A stretch of DNA of 64,000 nt from NCBI GenBank assembly GCA_051876355.1, contig JBJEHU010000061.1:3410-67409 (forward strand). The letters are read 5' to 3'. The translations under genes and the position numbers were made by a program. Below, piece after piece: positions 25,892 through 33,472 of this stretch. Every line of letters begins with the position of its first letter. The stretch's first letter is position 1. The notes under the pieces are model-generated. The model ran no database searches and was not told where the DNA came from. It saw nothing but the letters and a program-made list of their open reading frames with translations. The stretch comes from Olsenella_L sp051876355 (GTDB lineage Bacteria; Actinomycetota; Coriobacteriia; Coriobacteriales; Atopobiaceae).

Positions 25892-27505
25892 GTGAAGCAT
25901 CTGGGATATCTCGAGAGGAGCCTCTCTCGTCCGAACCAGGCCAGGCTTGTCTTCGAAGGTGCCCTCGTAGGCCTTGCAGGCGGAGGCATCGTCACGCTCT
26001 ACCGTCTCTCGCTTTCACAGGCCGAAAAGCTCCTCAGAGGCATCACGGGCGCCGCTGCAGGACATCCCATCCAAATTGCGCTCTGGTTCCTCACGCTTGC
26101 CGCCACGCTCATCGTCGTCTCGAAGCTCCTGCTCTGGGAGCCCTATACGCAGGGCTCGGGCATCCCTCAGACCGATGCAGAAGCCATCGGCCGCATCGAT
26201 ATGCCCTGGCTGCGTGTCATGGGCGCGAAGTTCGCCGAAGGCACGCTCTGCGCCTTCGGCGGCCTCTCGCTGGGACGTGAGGGACCTTCCGTCATGCTGG
26301 GCGGCATGGGCGGCAAGGCAGTCTCGAAGGCGCTCCACAAGGACCGCGACCATGAGTCGCTCTTCGTCACGTGCGGCGCTGCTGCCGGCATGGCAGCAGC
26401 ATTCCATGCACCGCTCACCGGCGTCCTCTTTGCAGTCGAGGAGATCCACAAGGTCTTCTCTGCATCGCTCGTGATCACGGCCATGGCATCGGCAATCATG
26501 TCGGACTTCCTCGTGTCGCAGGTCCTCGGCGTGAAGCCGACCCTGAACTTCGCGCTCGTGACGAACCTGCCGCACATCTCGTATCCGCTCGTCGCGGTCA
26601 TGGGCATCTACTGCGGCATCCTGGGCGCCCTCCACAACGCCGGCATGTTCGGCTGCCAGAAGCTCTATGACAAGATCAAGAAGTGGGTGCCATATAGCAG
26701 GCTTGCCATTCCGTTTGCCATCTCCGGCATCATCGCCTTCACGCTGCCGGATCTCATGTGCGGCGGCGATGCCATCATCGAGAAGCTCATGAACCCGACG
26801 GCCCTCACCTGGGAGACGATCCTTTTCCTGCTGATAGGGAAGTATCTCTTCACGACGATCAGCTTCGCCTCGGGCGCTCCGGGCGGCACGCTCTTTCCTC
26901 TTGTCGTCATGGGGTCTCTTGCAGGAGCGCTCTTCTGCCATCTGGCAAACGCCGTAGGCGGCACGTCGATGCTCTATATCATGAATTTCATCTATCTCGG
27001 CATCGCCGGCCTCTTTGCGGCAGTCGTGCGCGCACCTGTGACAGCAATCGTACTTGTGTTCGAATTGACCGGAAGCCTCGAGACGCTGCTTTCCGTGAGC
27101 ATCGTCGCTATGATCGCCTTCGTGACAGCCAACCTCTTGAGGGTCGATGCGTTCTACGAGCATCTGCTGACAAAGCTCCTCGGCAATCTCGACCCGGAAG
27201 TCGCAGCACAGGAACAGCATGGCATAGCGCTCAGGACCTACCATGTGGCGCTTGGCAGCAAGGCCGAGAACAGGACTGTGGCAGAGCTGCCGTGGCCTGA
27301 AGGCACGCTCATCGTCCTTGTGGAGCGTGCTGGCGAGCGCATCACACCGCATGGCACGACGAAGCTCGAGCCCGCTGATGTCATCACCGCCATAATACCG
27401 AAGACAACGCTTCTCGAAAATGACCGCAAGATACGAGATCTCTGCCGTCCCGCCATCTTCAGAAAAGACATCGAAGGACCAAGCAAAGACCAGAGCACGT
27501 CCTGA
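25892..27505 (+). CDS. ClC-family chloride channel/transporter with TrkA-C domain
   Basis: A 537-aa ClC protein. The selectivity motifs GSGIP, GREGP and GGTLFP are present, and the glutamate of GREGP is the gating/proton glutamate of Cl-/H+ exchangers. About ten hydrophobic segments span the first 430 residues. The C-terminal 80 residues look like a TrkA-C (RCK-C) ligand-binding domain. GTG 25892 is spaced best from GGAGGG at 25877-25882; ATG 25883 lies directly on that site. A terminator hairpin sits immediately upstream. Confidence 0.88.
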   Translation: MKHLGYLERSLSRPNQARLVFEGALVGLAGGGIVTLYRLSLSQAEKLLRGITGAAAGHPIQIALWFLTLAATLIVVSKLLLWEPYTQGSGIPQTDAEAIGRIDMPWLRVMGAKFAEGTLCAFGGLSLGREGPSVMLGGMGGKAVSKALHKDRDHESLFVTCGAAAGMAAAFHAPLTGVLFAVEEIHKVFSASLVITAMASAIMSDFLVSQVLGVKPTLNFALVTNLPHISYPLVAVMGIYCGILGALHNAGMFGCQKLYDKIKKWVPYSRLAIPFAISGIIAFTLPDLMCGGDAIIEKLMNPTALTWETILFLLIGKYLFTTISFASGAPGGTLFPLVVMGSLAGALFCHLANAVGGTSMLYIMNFIYLGIAGLFAAVVRAPVTAIVLVFELTGSLETLLSVSIVAMIAFVTANLLRVDAFYEHLLTKLLGNLDPEVAAQEQHGIALRTYHVALGSKAENRTVAELPWPEGTLIVLVERAGERITPHGTTKLEPADVITAIIPKTTLLENDRKIRDLCRPAIFRKDIEGPSKDQSTS

Positions 27506-27880
27506 TGCGGTTTTCCATCATCCGGACGCTATCTAAACACATCCAGCAGCCATCAGCACGATATCTCATGTTGGATGCTTCGAAACAAGCCTCTGAGAGC
27601 CGATTTGAGCCACGCAATCATATTCACATGAATACTTATGCATTCCTATAAGATGTGGCTCTAAGGAAGGCTCTCAGACGCTCATTGAAAAAGATGCCAT
27701 CAGAGCATCGGATCAGGGGCCCAGAAACCTTCCGAGGGGAGCATCGGCTAGGGCTCTGATACTCTTACTTTACATAAGATATATTATCAGACATTTCAAT
27801 CAGAAAAGAAGAGGGGACTGAAGCACCCCGCTCCAGACCCCTCTCGAAGCCCTCTTTTCTGTCTCTCGTGAGCCTCATTC
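27506..27880. other. 375-base AT-rich intergenic region with nested inverted repeats
   Basis: No gene is visible. CTGAGAGCC (27593-27601) pairs with GGCTCTCAG (27669-27677) and GAGCCAC (27607-27613) with GTGGCTC (27655-27661), giving a two-part stem with a 41-base loop. Nearer the end, AGAGGGG (27810-27816) pairs with CCCCTCT (27838-27844), and a CAGAAAAG-type repeat surrounds it (27801-27861). The latter is a likely terminator for trxB and possibly the ClC gene. Confidence 0.5.
27801..27861. terminator. likely bidirectional terminator of the ClC and trxB genes
   Basis: Nested inverted repeats: an outer arm CAGAAAAG(AA)GAGG with CCTCTTTTCTG, and an inner arm AGAGGGG with CCCCTCT. The outer right arm contains a run of four T residues. 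It lies between the 3' ends of two convergent genes. Confidence 0.5.
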
Positions 27881-28828
27881 TCAGGAATCGATATGCTGTC
27901 CGAGATACTCGGCTGCAGACGTTGCTGCGTTCGCGCCATCGGCCGTCGCCGTCACGATCTGGCGGAGCTTCTTTGCGCGGATGTCTCCTGCGACGAAGAG
28001 GCCCGGCGTCTTCGTGATGCCCGTCTCGTCGGCAACGACATAGCCCTGAGGATTCATATCCACGAGGCCCTCGACAAGCTTCGTTGCCGGCACGCGGCCG
28101 ACGAAGACGAAGACGCCAAACGAGCCTGCCGGATATGTCTCGGTCGTCTCCTCGCCGGTCTCGTTGTTCCTGAACGTGATGCTCTCAGGAAGCGTCTCTC
28201 CCTCGAGCTTGACGACGCTCGTCATGTAGCGGATCTCGACCTTCTCGTTCTCTTCGATCTGCTTCAGGACTGCCGCCTGGGCACGCACGTGGTCCTTGCG
28301 GACAATGATCGTGACCTTCGAGGCGAAGCGCGTCAGGAACAGCGCCTCCTCGAGCGCAGAGTTGCCGCCACCGATAACGAAGACCTGCTTGTTGCGGTAG
28401 AACATGCCGTCGCACGTGGCGCAATACGACACGCCGTGGCCGCCGAGCCGCTCCTCGCCGACGAATCCGGCATGGCGCGGGGTCGCGCCGCCTGCGAGGA
28501 TGACGGTCTTCGACTTATAGGTGCCCTCGGTCGTCGTGACCGTGAAGATCTTCGTCTCGGGGTCCTGGGCGATGTTCGTGACCTGGTCGGACACGATCTT
28601 CGCACCGAGGTCCTCTGCCTGGCCGCGCATGGCATCGGCGAGCTCGAAGCCCGACGTATGCGGCAGCGCCGGATAGTTGTCCACGGCATCGGTCAGCATA
28701 ATCTGGCCGCCGACTGCCTCCTGCTCGAGCACGACATTGTCGAGCATCGCACGCTGTGCGTAGATCGATGCCGTGAGACCAGCAGGACCTGCTCCTATGA
28801 TGACAAGATCGAGTACGTTGTCGCTCAT
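27881..28828 (-). CDS. trxB: thioredoxin reductase
   Basis: A 315-aa low-molecular-weight thioredoxin reductase. It has the FAD motif GAGPAG near the N-terminus, the redox-active CATCDG disulfide, the NADPH motif GGGNSA and the C-terminal GLFVAGD. It reduces thioredoxin with NADPH. The ATG at 28828 follows AAGGAGA; nine extra upstream residues in frame are unsupported. No thioredoxin gene is adjacent. Confidence 0.94.
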   Translation of the reverse strand: MSDNVLDLVIIGAGPAGLTASIYAQRAMLDNVVLEQEAVGGQIMLTDAVDNYPALPHTSGFELADAMRGQAEDLGAKIVSDQVTNIAQDPETKIFTVTTTEGTYKSKTVILAGGATPRHAGFVGEERLGGHGVSYCATCDGMFYRNKQVFVIGGGNSALEEALFLTRFASKVTIIVRKDHVRAQAAVLKQIEENEKVEIRYMTSVVKLEGETLPESITFRNNETGEETTETYPAGSFGVFVFVGRVPATKLVEGLVDMNPQGYVVADETGITKTPGLFVAGDIRAKKLRQIVTATADGANAATSAAEYLGQHIDS

Positions 28829-28960
28829 GATGTATCTCCTTGCTCTTGTATTCACTGCTGCTAGGATGCCCCAAGCACCTCTCCTCTATTCGCCTGAATG
28901 CCATCACTTACATAGCATATCCATATTTCATTGTGCACAATCTTTCTTGTGCTACTGAGA

Positions 28961-28998
28961 AGCCCCTTGGCAGCAGGCTATCTGCATGCCAAGGGGCT
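28961..28998 (-). terminator. hairpin terminator of the NCS2 permease gene
   Basis: A perfect 12-bp stem (28961-28972 with 28987-28998, 14-base loop) lies 27 bases after the permease stop on its transcript. Confidence 0.65.
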
Positions 28999-29025
28999 CT
29001 GAGAGGCGATTTGAGGCCCTATCTG

Positions 29026-30339
29026 CTAGACAAGCAGGAAGTAGACCACAAAGGCGATGGTTGCAACCCACATGAGCGGCTTGATGTTCTTGCCCTTGCC
29101 GGTGATGAGGTTGATGAGGACATAGGCGATGAAGCCGAAGCCGATGCCGTTGGAGATCGAGTACGTCATCGGGATGCCAGCGATGATGAGGAATGCCGGG
29201 AAGGCGTCCGTAATCTCAGTCCAGTCGATGTCGACGACGTCGCCCATCATGAGGAAGCCGACAAGCACGAGAGCACCACAGGTTGCAGCGGAGCTCACGA
29301 CCGTGATGATCGGTGCGAAGAAGGCAGCGATGATGAAGAAGATGCCGGTGAAGACCGAAGTCAGGCCGGAACGTCCGCCATCAGCTGCGCCCGAGGAGGA
29401 CTCGACGAACGTCGTGATGGAGGAAGCGCCGCAGAAGCCACCCACTGCAGCAGCAGCGGAGTCGACGATGAGGATCTGCTTGATGTCCTCGACAGAGCCA
29501 TCATCGTTCAGGAAGTCGCCCTGCTTGGCGACGGCCATGGCGGTGCCCATCGTATCGAAAAAGTCGGACATCATGAGCGAGAAGGCATAGACGAGAAGAA
29601 TCGGCGTCGTGATGACCTTGGCAATGCCGGCAACGCCGTTTGCATCGGTCTGGAACGGAGCGCCGAAGCTCGAGAAGTCGAGAGCGGAGACGACACCATT
29701 CGGTGCGGTCGTGACTCCCAGAGGAATGCCTGCGATGACAGCGATGATGATGCCGATCAGAAGGGAGCCCGGCACCTCCATCACATAGAGGACGACGGTT
29801 GCGATGATGGAGATGAGGCCGACGATGAACGTGGCGCTCGTCACGTCGCCGAGGCCGACCATCGTGGACTCGTTGGCGACGATGATGCCGCCGTCCTTGA
29901 GGCCGATCATAGCGATGAAGAGGCCAAGGCCGACGGAGATGGCATGGCGCAGAGGCACAGGGATTGCATCCATGACAGCCTCGCGGAGACCGCAGAGAAC
30001 GAGGATGAGGATCGCGACGCCCTCGATGAAGATGACTGCCATGGAGGCATGCCAGTCACCGCCGTCGATAGCGGTCAGCGAATACGCAACGATTGCGTTG
30101 ATGCCCATGCCAGAAGCGCAGGCAAGCGGGCGGTTTGCAAAGATGCCCATGAGGATCGTCATGATTCCTGCGCCGATGCACGTAGCGGTGACCGCTGCAT
30201 TGGCAGGAACGCCTGCGATGACCATGAGCGCAGGGTTGACGGCGATGATGTATGCCATCGCCAGGAACGTGGTGAGGCCGGCACGTGCTTCCTGGCCGAC
30301 AGATGTTCCACGCTCCTTCAGCTTGAAGAACTGCTCCAT
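29026..30339 (-). CDS. NCS2-family purine permease (AzgA/PbuG type)
   Basis: A 437-aa membrane transporter with 12 to 14 hydrophobic segments. The N-terminal GLTTFLAMAYIIAVNP, the glycine-rich GMGINAIVAYS and SLMMSDFFDTMGT motifs are those of the AzgA-like branch of NCS2, which import hypoxanthine, guanine or adenine with protons. Together with apt nearby this suggests purine salvage. No purine riboswitch pattern is visible in the short upstream gap. Confidence 0.9.
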   Translation of the reverse strand: MEQFFKLKERGTSVGQEARAGLTTFLAMAYIIAVNPALMVIAGVPANAAVTATCIGAGIMTILMGIFANRPLACASGMGINAIVAYSLTAIDGGDWHASMAVIFIEGVAILILVLCGLREAVMDAIPVPLRHAISVGLGLFIAMIGLKDGGIIVANESTMVGLGDVTSATFIVGLISIIATVVLYVMEVPGSLLIGIIIAVIAGIPLGVTTAPNGVVSALDFSSFGAPFQTDANGVAGIAKVITTPILLVYAFSLMMSDFFDTMGTAMAVAKQGDFLNDDGSVEDIKQILIVDSAAAAVGGFCGASSITTFVESSSGAADGGRSGLTSVFTGIFFIIAAFFAPIITVVSSAATCGALVLVGFLMMGDVVDIDWTEITDAFPAFLIIAGIPMTYSISNGIGFGFIAYVLINLITGKGKNIKPLMWVATIAFVVYFLLV

Positions 30340-30380
30340 CCTTGAGGTTCCTTCCTTTTGAAAAACCTTGCAGGGAAAGC

Positions 30381-30413
30381 ATGCAGCGCCCGGCTCGGAA
30401 ACGGGCGCTGCAT
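30381..30413. terminator. hairpin terminator between dut and the permease gene
   Basis: A perfect 12-bp stem (30381-30392 with 30402-30413) follows the dut stop on the minus strand and precedes the permease start. Confidence 0.65.
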
Positions 30414-30434
30414 GCCGATCGACGGTGCCCCCTC

Positions 30435-30881
30435 TCAGGCGCCGGAAGATCCGAATCCGCCAGCTCCGCGGTCTGTCTCGTCGAGCGAATCGACTTCCAT
30501 GAGGCTGACGCGCGGCACTTTCTGGATGACGAGCTGCGCTATGCGCTCGCCTTTCACGATATGGATCTCACGTTCTGGATCGAGATTGATGGCACATACC
30601 TTGAGCTCGCCACGGTAGTGCGCATCGATGAGGCCTGGCGTATTTGCCATGGACAGGCCTTCGCGAAGAGCAAGGCCGCTTCTCGGCTGCACGAAGCCCG
30701 CATAGCCATCAGGAATGGCGATGGCAAGGCCGGTGCTCACGAGACAGCGCTCGAACGGCTTCAGAACCACGTCCTCAGCGGAGCGCAGATCGAGACCTGC
30801 ATCACCCTCGTAGGCGTAGCTTGGCAGTTCCACATTTTCGTCAAGGCGCTTTATCGGCAGGATGATATGGTCTTCGCTCAT
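30435..30881 (-). CDS. dut: dUTP diphosphatase
   Basis: A 148-aa trimeric dUTPase, which keeps uracil out of DNA by converting dUTP to dUMP. The five family motifs can be followed, including AGLDLRS, PRSGLAL, GLIDAHYRG, RIAQLVI and a C-terminal RGAGGFGSSG that closes over the active site. Its start overlaps the nrdR stop (ATGA), so dUTP control and ribonucleotide reductase control are co-translated. Confidence 0.94.
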   Translation of the reverse strand: MSEDHIILPIKRLDENVELPSYAYEGDAGLDLRSAEDVVLKPFERCLVSTGLAIAIPDGYAGFVQPRSGLALREGLSMANTPGLIDAHYRGELKVCAINLDPEREIHIVKGERIAQLVIQKVPRVSLMEVDSLDETDRGAGGFGSSGA

Positions 30882-31327
30882 TTGCTCAGGCTCCTCAGCT
30901 CTTCGTTGAATTCGTCGATATCCTTGAAGTCGCGGTAGACGGAAGCGAAGCGCACATAGGCGACCTTGTCGAGATTCACGAGGCGCTTGAGCACCATGTC
31001 GCCGATCTCTTTCGAGCTCACTTCGGATACGCCGGAATCACGGAGCTCCGACTCCATGTCATCGATGAGAGAATCGAGCTTCGAGATAGGGATATTCCTT
31101 TTTACGGTAGCGGCAACCAGGCCGCGCATGAGCTTCTGGCGGTTGAATGTCTCTTTCGTCCCGTCTTTCTTCAGGACGGTCAGCGGCGTCTCTTCCCGCC
31201 TCTCGTAGGTCGTGAACCTGTAGCCGCACTGGATGCACTCGCGCCTGCGGCGAATTGCATCGTTGTTTTCAGAGGGCCTCGAATCGACTACTTTCGATTC
31301 TTCGCACCCGCACTTTGGACAGCGCAT
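30878..31327 (-). CDS. nrdR: transcriptional repressor NrdR
   Basis: A 149-aa NrdR. The N-terminal zinc ribbon (MRCPKCGCEESKVVDSRP ... CIQCGYRFTTYERRE) and the C-terminal ATP-cone domain, which senses ATP/dATP, are both complete. It represses ribonucleotide reductase genes, none of which are in the window. It follows the LysM gene after a 120-base gap and overlaps dut. Closeness to lexA is seen in other actinobacteria. Confidence 0.95.
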   Translation of the reverse strand: MRCPKCGCEESKVVDSRPSENNDAIRRRRECIQCGYRFTTYERREETPLTVLKKDGTKETFNRQKLMRGLVAATVKRNIPISKLDSLIDDMESELRDSGVSEVSSKEIGDMVLKRLVNLDKVAYVRFASVYRDFKDIDEFNEELRSLSK

Positions 31328-31447
31328 GAATCCCCCTTGTGCTCTTCAACAAAAAGAACATATCACATAAAGCGAGGTTGATACTGCCCAGTTTTCAAAT
31401 TTGAGTCGAAATGAAATACAAGACTTCTCTGTGCAGACGGTCGGAAC

Positions 31448-31861
31448 TCACGCCTGAGCGGCGGAAACGGTGAGTGTCTGGCCGGGCTGGAGCAGAGAGG
31501 TATCGAGACCGTTCTCCTGCTTGAGCCAGCTCACCATCTGGTCGGTGCTCATGCCCTCTGCGCCGTGCGCGGATGCGATGCTCCAGAGCGTATCCTGGTC
31601 CTGCACCGTATAGGTCTCCGTCTCCATGGATGCCTCTGCCTGGCGGAGCTGTGCGGCCTTGAGCGCATCTCCTGCATACCAGGCTCCGAAGAAAGCAGCT
31701 GCGATGGCAACGGCGGCAAGCGCCGCGACGACCTTGCTGCCACGCTCCGGCATCGTGCGCTTCTCGCGTGTGGCCGTGCCCTCGTGCAGGACGAATACGG
31801 GAGCCTCATCTATTGCAAGTGCTGCATTTCCGTCGAACAGTGCGCTGTTTCCATCGATCAT
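31448..31861 (-). CDS. LysM membrane protein, YneA-like candidate SOS division inhibitor
   Basis: A 137-aa protein with a 40-residue N-terminal tail, one membrane segment (about residues 43-63) and a C-terminal LysM domain (83-132, YTVQDQDTLWSIA ... LLQPGQTLTV). LysM binds peptidoglycan. It is divergent from lexA, with three LexA boxes between them. That is the layout of yneA, the SOS cell-division inhibitor of Bacillus. Sequence similarity to YneA is limited to the domain plan, so the role is inferred. Confidence 0.7.
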   Translation of the reverse strand: MIDGNSALFDGNAALAIDEAPVFVLHEGTATREKRTMPERGSKVVAALAAVAIAAAFFGAWYAGDALKAAQLRQAEASMETETYTVQDQDTLWSIASAHGAEGMSTDQMVSWLKQENGLDTSLLQPGQTLTVSAAQA

Positions 31862-31928
31862 GTCGGAACCTTTCTCTCATCGTTGCTGCTGACGTTTATA
31901 GCAAGTGCCGCCGACAGCATTGCATGAG

Positions 31929-31942
31929 CGAACATCTGTTTT
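31929..31942 (+). promoter_or_regulatory. LexA box 1 (CGAAC-N4-GTTTT)
   Basis: CGAACATCTGTTTT matches the CGAAC-N4-GTTCG consensus in the left arm and at three of five bases in the right. It overlaps the start of the LysM gene's -10 region. Confidence 0.7.
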
Positions 31943-31944
31943 GT

Positions 31945-31975
31945 ATACTATTGCTCGAACATCAGTACGTGTCAA
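31945..31975 (-). promoter_or_regulatory. putative promoter of the LysM gene
   Basis: On the minus strand TTGACA (31970-31975) and TAGTAT (31945-31950) are 19 bases apart. The -35 is the full consensus. LexA box 2 fills the spacer. Confidence 0.5.
31956..31969 (+). promoter_or_regulatory. LexA box 2 (CGAAC-N4-GTACG)
   Basis: CGAACATCAGTACG differs from the LexA consensus at one arm position. It starts 27 bases after box 1. Confidence 0.75.
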
Positions 31976-31983
31976 TAGTTATC

Positions 31984-31997
31984 AGAACATTTGTTTG
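31984..31997 (+). promoter_or_regulatory. LexA box 3 (AGAAC-N4-GTTTG)
   Basis: AGAACATTTGTTTG differs at one position in each arm. It starts 28 bases after box 2 and overlaps the -35 of the lexA promoter. Confidence 0.7.
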
Positions 31998-32023
31998 CAG
32001 ATTCTCGCGAGATATCGTATGAT
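31995..32023 (+). promoter_or_regulatory. putative lexA promoter
   Basis: TTGCAG (31995-32000) and TATGAT (32018-32023) are exactly 17 bases apart, 25 bases before the lexA start. LexA box 3 overlaps the -35, consistent with autoregulation. Confidence 0.65.
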
Positions 32024-32048
32024 GTAATCGGGCCAAAGGAGGACTCCC

Positions 32049-32699
32049 ATGAAGAAGAAGCTCAGCAAGCGCCAGCAAAGCATCTATGAGTACATCTGCT
32101 CCTATAGCGCCGAGCATGGCTATCCGCCTTCAGTGCGCGAGATAGGCGCTGCGGTCGGTCTGGCATCGCCCTCGACCGTACATATGCATCTTCAGGTCCT
32201 CCAGGAGCAGGGGCTCATCAAGAGAGATTCGAAGAAGCCCCGTGCCATCGAAGTCGTGAACAATGCTCCCGAGCACGAAGAGGGGCTGCACCTTGCCAAG
32301 GTCACCGAGGACCCTGACAGCAATACGATCTCGCTTCCTCTCGTCGGCCGCGTCGCAGCAGGCCAGCCAATCTTGGCAGAGCAGAACGTGGAAGAGCGCC
32401 TGAACCTTCCGACGAGCATCGTCGGTGATTCCTCGTCGTTCGTCCTCCGGGTGCATGGCGAGTCCATGATCAATGCCGGCATCTTCGATGGCGACTATAT
32501 TGTCGTTAAGGAAGAGCATGATGCGCATGACGGCGAAATCGTCGTAGCCCTCATCGACGACTCTGCGACCGTGAAGACGTTCTACCGCGAAGATGGCAGG
32601 ATCCGCCTCCAGCCGGAGAACGATACGATGGAGCCGATCTACGCCGAGAATCCGCGCATCCTCGGTCGTGTGACGGCCCTCATCCGTTCGATTAACTAG
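32049..32699 (+). CDS. lexA: LexA repressor (SOS response)
   Basis: A 216-aa LexA with an N-terminal winged helix-turn-helix (PPSVREIGAAVGLASPSTVH) and a C-terminal S24 self-cleavage domain. The scissile Ala104-Gly105 bond (VAAGQP), catalytic Ser139 (GESM) and Lys176 are all present. RecA-stimulated cleavage relieves repression. AAAGGAGG precedes the ATG. The gene is divergent from a LysM gene with three LexA boxes between, and is followed after four bases by a DUF1624 gene. Confidence 0.96.
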   Translation: MKKKLSKRQQSIYEYICSYSAEHGYPPSVREIGAAVGLASPSTVHMHLQVLQEQGLIKRDSKKPRAIEVVNNAPEHEEGLHLAKVTEDPDSNTISLPLVGRVAAGQPILAEQNVEERLNLPTSIVGDSSSFVLRVHGESMINAGIFDGDYIVVKEEHDAHDGEIVVALIDDSATVKTFYREDGRIRLQPENDTMEPIYAENPRILGRVTALIRSIN

Positions 32700-32703
32700 A
32701 GCC

Positions 32704-33453
32704 GTGTCAGAGACCCAGCGCCTCCGCCTATTCGATATCATCCGTGGCTTCTCTGTCATCTCAATGATGGGGTTCCATGCCTGCTATGACCTGACCGCCA
32801 TCTTCGGCGTCAGGCTTCTCTGGTTTGCGCCACCCTTCGAGGACATCTGGCGCGATTCCATCTCCTGGACATTCCTCTTCATTGCCGGCGTCATGTGCAG
32901 CTTCTCGAGGAGCAACCTGAAGCGCTCGGGCCGCTATCTCGCGCTCGCTTTAGCCATCTGGCTCGTCACGACGGTTGCTGCCGTCGATACCGCAATCAAT
33001 TTCGGCATCATCTTCTGCATGGGCGCCTGCACGCTCATCTATGCTCTCCTGCAGAAGGCAGGATTCGTTCCTGACGGCTGGAAGGCTGCCATCATCCTCC
33101 TTGCTGCCTTCTTCATCTTCTATGGGCTGCCGAGAGGATCTCTCGGCTTCTCTCCCCTGTCCACCCCGCTTCCAAAGGCGCTCTATCAGGTCCATGGCTT
33201 GGCCTGGCTTGGCATCCCTGGCCCCGGTTTCGCATCGGGAGACTACTACCCTGTGCTCCCCTATCTCTTCATGTATCTCTCCGGCGCCTCTCTTGGAAAG
33301 CTCTGGAAGCGTCTGGGCTACCCTGGCTCCGTGCTAAGAATCGGATGCCCGCCGCTCGAGTTCGTCGGCAGGCATCCTCTTGCCTTCTATGTGCTCCACC
33401 AGCCGGCAATCATTTTCATCTGCATGGCCGTGACGGGCATAGATATCTTCTGA
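32704..33453 (+). CDS. DUF1624 membrane protein (heparan-alpha-glucosaminide N-acetyltransferase-like)
   Basis: A 249-aa polytopic membrane protein with about seven hydrophobic segments. The N-terminal RLRLFDIIRGFSVISMMGFH carries the family's conserved arginine and histidine, and the C-terminal FVGRHPLAFYVLHQP is also typical. DUF1624 proteins resemble membrane acyltransferases that transfer an acyl group across the membrane. The GTG start is four bases after the lexA stop, so it is probably in the lexA transcript and under SOS control. Confidence 0.8.
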   Translation: MSETQRLRLFDIIRGFSVISMMGFHACYDLTAIFGVRLLWFAPPFEDIWRDSISWTFLFIAGVMCSFSRSNLKRSGRYLALALAIWLVTTVAAVDTAINFGIIFCMGACTLIYALLQKAGFVPDGWKAAIILLAAFFIFYGLPRGSLGFSPLSTPLPKALYQVHGLAWLGIPGPGFASGDYYPVLPYLFMYLSGASLGKLWKRLGYPGSVLRIGCPPLEFVGRHPLAFYVLHQPAIIFICMAVTGIDIF

Positions 33454-33472
33454 GCGGCCCTGGCAGTCCCTG

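Noticed and set aside
29026..30434. Search for a purine riboswitch before the NCS2 permease
   Set aside because: The 95-base gap is mostly the dut terminator. None of the conserved purine riboswitch segments are seen.
31350..31370. Possible LexA half-site (AGAAC-ATAT) upstream of nrdR
   Set aside because: Only one arm matches. The other arm does not resemble GTTCG.
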